Part shown: positions 59,338 to 64,000 of the stretch, one piece after another
Layout of the letters: each line of letters opens with the position of its first letter
Position numbering within the stretch: position 1 is the first letter of the stretch
Assembly: GCA_964521025.1 (NCBI GenBank)
Contig: CAZFPK010000003.1
Location: 69,229 to 133,228, forward strand
Direction: 5' to 3'
From: DRTC01 sp964521025
GTDB lineage: Bacteria; Cloacimonadota; Cloacimonadia; Cloacimonadales; TCS61
DNA length: 64,000 nt
Notes under the pieces: generated by a model
The model's input: the letters and a program-made list of their open reading frames with translations, nothing else
Databases searched by the model: none
Told to the model about the DNA's origin: nothing
Position numbers and translations under genes: made by a program

Positions 59338-62300
59338 TCATCTCTCAAGTCTGTATCTCTGGATTTTCTTGATCAATCCCTGCCTGCTCAGACCGAGTTT
59401 TTTAGCAGCCTGTGTTTGATTCCAACCGGTTTTTTCCAGGACATTGATGATCATCTGTTTTTCCAGGTTTTCGACTGCGTCCTTCAAAGATTTAGTTTCC
59501 AACAGATGGATCGTTTCGGAAATTTCCTGGAAATGAAATATCTCTCCCGAAAGGTCGGAAGGTCGGATAAACGAGTCATTTTCAGCAAGAGTTACAGCTC
59601 TTTCGATCTCGTTTTCCAGTTGTCTGATATTTCCGGGCCATTCGTAATTTATCATATATTTTAGAGCTTCATCAGTAATTCCATTCACGCTTTTCCCGAC
59701 CTTTTTATTATATTTATCGAGGAAGTGAATTGCCAGCAGCGGAATATCGGATCTTCTTTCATTCAGGGATGGAACTTCGATCCTGATGACATTCAAACGA
59801 TAAAAAAGATCGAGCCGGAAATCTCCATGATCGACTTTTTCCTTGAGCGAAACATTAGTTGCACAAATTACTCTCACATCGACTTTTTCGGTTCTGGTCG
59901 AGCCTACTCTTTTAATTTCGCCTTCCTGCAAGAAACGAAGTAACTTTGCTTGAGTAGAAAGACTGATATCTGCGATTTCGTCCAAAAAGAAAGTTCCCCC
60001 GTTAGCGATCTCAAAAAGTCCTTTTTTATCGTGCGTTGCTCCGGTAAAGGAACCTTTAACATGCCCGAAAAGTTCGCTTTCCAAAAGGGTTTCCGGCAAT
60101 GCTCCGCAGTATTGAGCCACGAATTTCTTATTCCTGCGATTGCTGTTGTAATGTATAGCGCGTGCGATCAATTCTTTCCCGGTTCCGCTCGGACCCTCCA
60201 ATAAAATCGTAGTTGGAGTATCTTTGATCTTCTCGATAATACGAAAAATATTCTGGATCTTTTCACTTTTCCCGATAATGTTTGAGAAGCTGGTTTTGGC
60301 AGCCAGTTCTTCCCTGATCACTTCGTGTGATTTCTGCAGGCTGGTATAGGAAATATTCTCGACAATTACTATTATCTGGTTACACAAAGCGCTCAGCAGA
60401 TTGATCTTTTTTTCCGTAAAATAATAAGTATCGTGCTTAGTGAATAGGCAGATAACGCCTTTTTTCTCATTCCTGATGCTCAAAGGAAAAGAAATGATAT
60501 TATTGTATTCGGGAGCGAAATGCGGTTGTTTGAAATTTTGCGACTCGTTTTGATCAAAGGTCTCCATGATAATATTTATCATATTTTCGAAATCTTTATC
60601 TTCATTGGAGAAATTGTTCAGGATCATGTATTCCCAGTAATCTTTTACGAGTTGATTATGATAAAGACAGAAAATCCCGCCGTCTGCATCTGCAAAATCA
60701 ACCAGCTTATCAAGGGCAGTTTCAATCAGAATATCAAAATCAGTGATCTCGTTCAGATTTTGCGTGATGTCATAAAAATTGCTCAACAATGTTTCCTGGT
60801 GTTTGGATTCCTTTAATTCAACTGCATATTTCTTGTTGATCTTCTGGATGAGAATATCGTTTTTTTCCAGGAATTTGATAGCACCGTACTTTTTTACGAT
60901 CTTCTTATTTTCATTCAGGATTTGCAGCGATTGTTCCCAATCTTCTTTTTCAAATAAAAGGGATGCATACTCATAATTTGCCAGAGCGAGGTCAAAATTA
61001 TTTTTGGTGCTGGCAAATTTTTCGATGGCAGATTTGAGGATTTTCAGAGCCTTTTCCGGATCCTTCTTTTCCAGGAATGACTGTAAATAATAACACTTCC
61101 CGATTTGGTAATCATCATCCATTTCTTCCGCAATTTTCAGAGCTGCATCGAGATAATAATTCGCACTTTCCAGATTTCTCGTCTGCAGGAAATAAAAAGC
61201 CTGTTTCAAAGAACCTTCTATTATTTCTTTTTTAACATTCAAACCGTTGAAAAAATCGTAACTTTCTACGATATATTTGTATGCTTCCTTAAATTTATGC
61301 TGGTAAGTTAAAACACTTCCCAAATTGCCGTAAAGTTCTGCTTTCAGGAAATCGTCGGAAAGTTGTGGCAGCAGTTCCAATCCGTGAGAATAAAATTCGA
61401 AAGCGAGGTTATATTCACCTCTTTTTTCGTATAATTCCCCGATATTATTATAGGACTGACATAAACCTTCGGAGAAATTATTTTCTTGAGATTTTTTGAT
61501 TGCACTTTCATAATAATCGATGGCTTTTATCCAATCGCCTGATTTGAAGTAAAGAACACCAAGATTATTAAGAGCAGCAATAACATTTCGGTATATTTTG
61601 AATTTGATAGAAATTTCCAGGGCTTCATTGAAATAATCTGCAGATTCTTTATATTTCGCATTATCCATATATGTAACGCCGATATTATGCAGAATTTCCG
61701 CGATATTATTCCTGTCCCCGAGAAGTTTTTTAATTTCCAGAGCTTGTTTCAGATATTGCAGGGATTTCTTATAATCACCTTTTTCTTCATATAAATACCC
61801 TAAATTATTGTAACAAATGCAAATCCCATCCAGGTTGTATTTTTTCTTTTCAAATTTTAGGCTTTTATTATAAAGAGTTTCGGCATTTTTCCATTCTCCC
61901 TGCTGAATGGCTAATCCGGCCAGGTTGTTATAAATAGCAGCCAGACCCGAGATATTTTCGGCATTTTTGTATAACTTTTCCGCTTCGATAAATTCCGATT
62001 CCGATTTTTGCCATTCATTGGAATGATAAAAGATCAATCCTTTCTGTTTTTTTGTATCTCCCTGCATTTGCATTCTTTTTTTACGATCATCAAGGAGGAC
62101 TGTTATTTGATATGCTTCATCGATGGTTTTGAGTGCTTTCACGAATTCTTCCAGATCGATCAGGATCATGCACTTCAGTAAGATCAATTTCCATTTCCAG
62201 TAATTGTCGATTGTTTTTGGTGAATATTTTTTAATGATCTCCAGGGCAAAAGTCGGAGAATTGGTCGTTACCAGGTTTTCTGCCAGATGATAGACGATAT

Positions 62301-63582
62301 CTTCAGCAGGTAAGGAATTTTCCAATGTCAATTTCAAGGCATTTCGAAAATTATCGGTAGATTCTTCAGTACGGTTCAGTTTTTTATTGATGATACCGAA
62401 GTTTTTCAAAATCGTGATTTTTTCATGATTTTCTTTTTTTTCTTCTAACAGATGCAAATAGATTTCCCTTAGTGATTCGTAATCTTTCAACTTGAGCAGG
62501 TAATTTATTATTTTTTCATATTTTTTCAGGTCACATTTCCGAAAAAAATAACAATAATATTCCTTCGCATCATCATTGAGATTCTCCATAACCGGATTCA
62601 AATATTTTTCCTGTTTTGTTTTGGGAAAATTATCAAACAAAGAGTGAACTGCAGAAACATTTTTTATGAAGTACCTTTTATTTATTTTGCAGATCAAACC
62701 TTTCTTATCGAGTCCAGTGAGGTATTTTGCATAATTCTTACTGAGTATCTTGTTCAATTTCTGATCGTCCGCTTTTGTATCGAACAGGAAAATAGTGATC
62801 AACAAATTTTCTTCGGGTTTTGATAAATTCATTAATCGCTGAGAAGAGATAGTTTCGCTACTGATTTTTGTATCAAGGTAGAAACTGAAATCGAGTTTTT
62901 CTCCTTTTTCCAAGAGTTCGGTTAAAATGTCTTCGATGATAAACAGGTTTCCACCGGAAATATTATTGATCAGTTTCGATTCTGTTGAATATTTCTTGAC
63001 CTTTTTTGGAAATATTTCCTGTAAAATATGGTGGATATCGTTTTGATCAGGAAGTCTGATCGGGTTTTTTTTCGAGAATGGAAATGTTTCTTTCCTGGTA
63101 AATATGATAAATTTGATGTTCAGATCTTTTGAATAATGGGTTAAGTATTGGAGAAAATCCTGAGTGTATTTATCGAGGTAAAAATTTTCATAAATCAAGA
63201 TTATTTTTGATTTTAATAATTTTTGGGAATTGAGGTTTTCGGTAAGATAATAAAAAAAATCGTATTTATTGGAAAAGTCAAAATCTTTTGTATATTCAGC
63301 GAGTTTGAGATATTTTTCTTGATCGATGCCGGCTAGGATTTGAATAATTTCCTGCAATTGATTTTTTTTAAAAATCGAAGGTAGATAAATATCGTGTTTA
63401 ATTTTTTTAGCTTTTAAATCGGATAAGATTTTTTGAAGAACATAAAATCTGCCTGAATCCAGATCACCAATAATTTCTATAATTCCGCTTTCATCCGTCG
63501 TCAGATGATTAAAAAAATTATCGCATGAGAACAGGTTGTCAATCGTATATTTTGAGAGAATCTTATTTACATTTATGTTCAT
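59338..63582 (-). CDS. Large sigma-54-dependent activator with STAND-like, TPR, GAF, AAA+ and Fis domains
   Basis: About 1414 residues from the ATG at 63582 (GGGGAAATT precedes it; an ATG at 63615 is also in frame). The N-terminal about 350 residues resemble a STAND/MalT-like ATPase with a decayed P-loop (GDLDSGRF). TPR repeats fill about 380-930 (for example AAIYNNLAGLAIQQGEWKNA and NNIAEILHNIGVTYMDNAKY). A GAF domain follows to about 1080. The AAA+ domain is canonical: GPSGTGKE (about 1130), GSFTGA, GGTFFLDE and PGNIRQLEN. The end is a Fis HTH (QTQAAKKLGLSRQGL). It should use ATP to open sigma-54 promoters in response to a ligand or protein signal through TPR/GAF. Targets are unknown. Confidence 0.92.
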   Translation of the reverse strand: MNINVNKILSKYTIDNLFSCDNFFNHLTTDESGIIEIIGDLDSGRFYVLQKILSDLKAKKIKHDIYLPSIFKKNQLQEIIQILAGIDQEKYLKLAEYTKDFDFSNKYDFFYYLTENLNSQKLLKSKIILIYENFYLDKYTQDFLQYLTHYSKDLNIKFIIFTRKETFPFSKKNPIRLPDQNDIHHILQEIFPKKVKKYSTESKLINNISGGNLFIIEDILTELLEKGEKLDFSFYLDTKISSETISSQRLMNLSKPEENLLITIFLFDTKADDQKLNKILSKNYAKYLTGLDKKGLICKINKRYFIKNVSAVHSLFDNFPKTKQEKYLNPVMENLNDDAKEYYCYFFRKCDLKKYEKIINYLLKLKDYESLREIYLHLLEEKKENHEKITILKNFGIINKKLNRTEESTDNFRNALKLTLENSLPAEDIVYHLAENLVTTNSPTFALEIIKKYSPKTIDNYWKWKLILLKCMILIDLEEFVKALKTIDEAYQITVLLDDRKKRMQMQGDTKKQKGLIFYHSNEWQKSESEFIEAEKLYKNAENISGLAAIYNNLAGLAIQQGEWKNAETLYNKSLKFEKKKYNLDGICICYNNLGYLYEEKGDYKKSLQYLKQALEIKKLLGDRNNIAEILHNIGVTYMDNAKYKESADYFNEALEISIKFKIYRNVIAALNNLGVLYFKSGDWIKAIDYYESAIKKSQENNFSEGLCQSYNNIGELYEKRGEYNLAFEFYSHGLELLPQLSDDFLKAELYGNLGSVLTYQHKFKEAYKYIVESYDFFNGLNVKKEIIEGSLKQAFYFLQTRNLESANYYLDAALKIAEEMDDDYQIGKCYYLQSFLEKKDPEKALKILKSAIEKFASTKNNFDLALANYEYASLLFEKEDWEQSLQILNENKKIVKKYGAIKFLEKNDILIQKINKKYAVELKESKHQETLLSNFYDITQNLNEITDFDILIETALDKLVDFADADGGIFCLYHNQLVKDYWEYMILNNFSNEDKDFENMINIIMETFDQNESQNFKQPHFAPEYNNIISFPLSIRNEKKGVICLFTKHDTYYFTEKKINLLSALCNQIIVIVENISYTSLQKSHEVIREELAAKTSFSNIIGKSEKIQNIFRIIEKIKDTPTTILLEGPSGTGKELIARAIHYNSNRRNKKFVAQYCGALPETLLESELFGHVKGSFTGATHDKKGLFEIANGGTFFLDEIADISLSTQAKLLRFLQEGEIKRVGSTRTEKVDVRVICATNVSLKEKVDHGDFRLDLFYRLNVIRIEVPSLNERRSDIPLLAIHFLDKYNKKVGKSVNGITDEALKYMINYEWPGNIRQLENEIERAVTLAENDSFIRPSDLSGEIFHFQEISETIHLLETKSLKDAVENLEKQMIINVLEKTGWNQTQAAKKLGLSRQGLIKKIQRYRLER

Positions 63583-63759
63583 AATTTCCCCAGAAACATT
63601 TTGTGTAAAAAACATTTTTGAGGATTATCTGTCAACAAAGTTTTTTATGATGTAAAGAAAGGTTACAATACTATTAAGTTGCTTTAACCCATCTTTACCA
63701 TTTTTCATAAAAAGATAGCGTCCCTAAAGTCTTCGGTCTTTTTCCGGGTCACTATAATA

Positions 63760-63999
63760 TTAATATTTTGTAATAATCTTCTCTATCGGACGATTTTTCA
63801 ATCCGAGAGCCTTGTATATTTCGCTATGAAAATATTCTGCTTCGGCTGCTTGTTGGAGCAGCATATTTTTCCCGGAATCTGATTTCAAAATTGTCGTTAC
63901 GGAAGTATGTGTGCTCAACAATTTGCGTAATCTTTGCCAGGAAATATGATTTACTCTGATCATATCCGAAATATTGACGAATCTCCTTGAAAATGCACT
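63760..63999 (-). CDS. Partial gene of unknown function (C-terminal end)
   Basis: The frame is open from the right window edge to the stop at 63760, so the real start lies beyond; the ATG at 63963 is internal or accidental. The visible 79 residues include FVNISDMIRVNHISWQRLRK, SVTTILKSDSG, QQAAEAEYFHSEIYKALGLK and the end KIITKY. The sequence is helical and basic. I do not recognise the family. It is separated by 145 bp from the large sigma-54 activator, in the same direction; whether they are cotranscribed cannot be told. Confidence 0.55.
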   Translation of the reverse strand, partial: SAFSRRFVNISDMIRVNHISWQRLRKLLSTHTSVTTILKSDSGKNMLLQQAAEAEYFHSEIYKALGLKNRPIEKIITKY

Positions 64000-64000
64000 C

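Noticed and set aside
63583..63759. Sigma-54 promoter (TGGCAC-N5-TTGC) near the activator genes
   Set aside because: No convincing -24/-12 element was found here or in the other intergenic gaps I read.

Overview
The window is an AT-rich bacterial chromosome segment of about 64 kb. It carries a complete S10-spc-alpha ribosomal protein operon, an rpmH-rnpA-yidD-yidC-jag cluster, secreted proteins ending in FlgD-like / type IX-like C-terminal tails, a gingipain-family (C25) secreted protein, and a giant TPR sigma-54 activator. That combination suggests a strict or facultative anaerobe of the FCB supergroup, most like Candidatus Cloacimonadota. The phylum is an inference from gene content; no 16S gene is present to test it.

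Layout. 1-7.6 kb (+): 3' part of a bifunctional NAD(P)HX repair enzyme, an AAA-ATPase/PD-(D/E)XK protein, a secreted protein with four lamin-tail-like domains, and ComM. 7.7-19.7 kb (+): an accessory island. It has a SatD-like and DUF3307 pair, then a probable restriction/defence cassette: PLD-nuclease/SNF2 helicase, HTH-ImmA/IrrE regulator-protease, PIN-domain protein and an Eco57I-type methyltransferase. Next come a REP-associated tyrosine transposase (RAYT) with its own palindromes, a leftover methyltransferase C-terminus, and several small palindromic repeat families. 19.9-24.3 kb (-): MBL hydrolase, Jag, YidC, a DUF2442/broken DUF4160 pair, YidD, RnpA and L34. 24.6-27.9 kb (+): a 1110-residue CPBP membrane protease. 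28.5-29.9 kb (-): GNAT acetyltransferase and Fic protein. 30.2-34 kb (+): an Rrf2 regulator, cupin, ferredoxin-like protein and hybrid-cluster protein, which looks like a nitrosative/redox stress module behind a palindromic operator.

34.1-34.8 kb (-) holds a decayed MNT/HEPN toxin-antitoxin pair. 35.0-51.4 kb (-) is the ribosomal operon, running tuf, rpsJ ... secY, map, infA, rpmJ, rpsM, rpsK, rpsD, rpoA, rplQ and ending at a strong terminator. It lacks adk, carries an L30 with a long basic tail, and starts several genes at TTG or GTG. 51.9-52.3 kb (+) is a pilin-like small membrane-anchored protein. 52.5-57.4 kb (-) holds a C25-family secreted protein with Ser at the position of the catalytic Cys, and an exonuclease-DinG helicase. 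57.7-63.6 kb (-) holds two related sigma-54 activators: a complete TPR-GAF-AAA+-Fis protein, and a shorter neighbour whose ATPase motifs are almost all altered while its Fis helix-turn-helix is nearly identical at DNA level. A partial gene of unknown function runs off the right edge.

The most unusual signals are the motif-less sigma-54 activator paralogue with a homogenised DNA-binding domain, the four-gene defence cassette, and the RAYT gene with a perfect 38-bp copy of a palindrome inside its own coding sequence.
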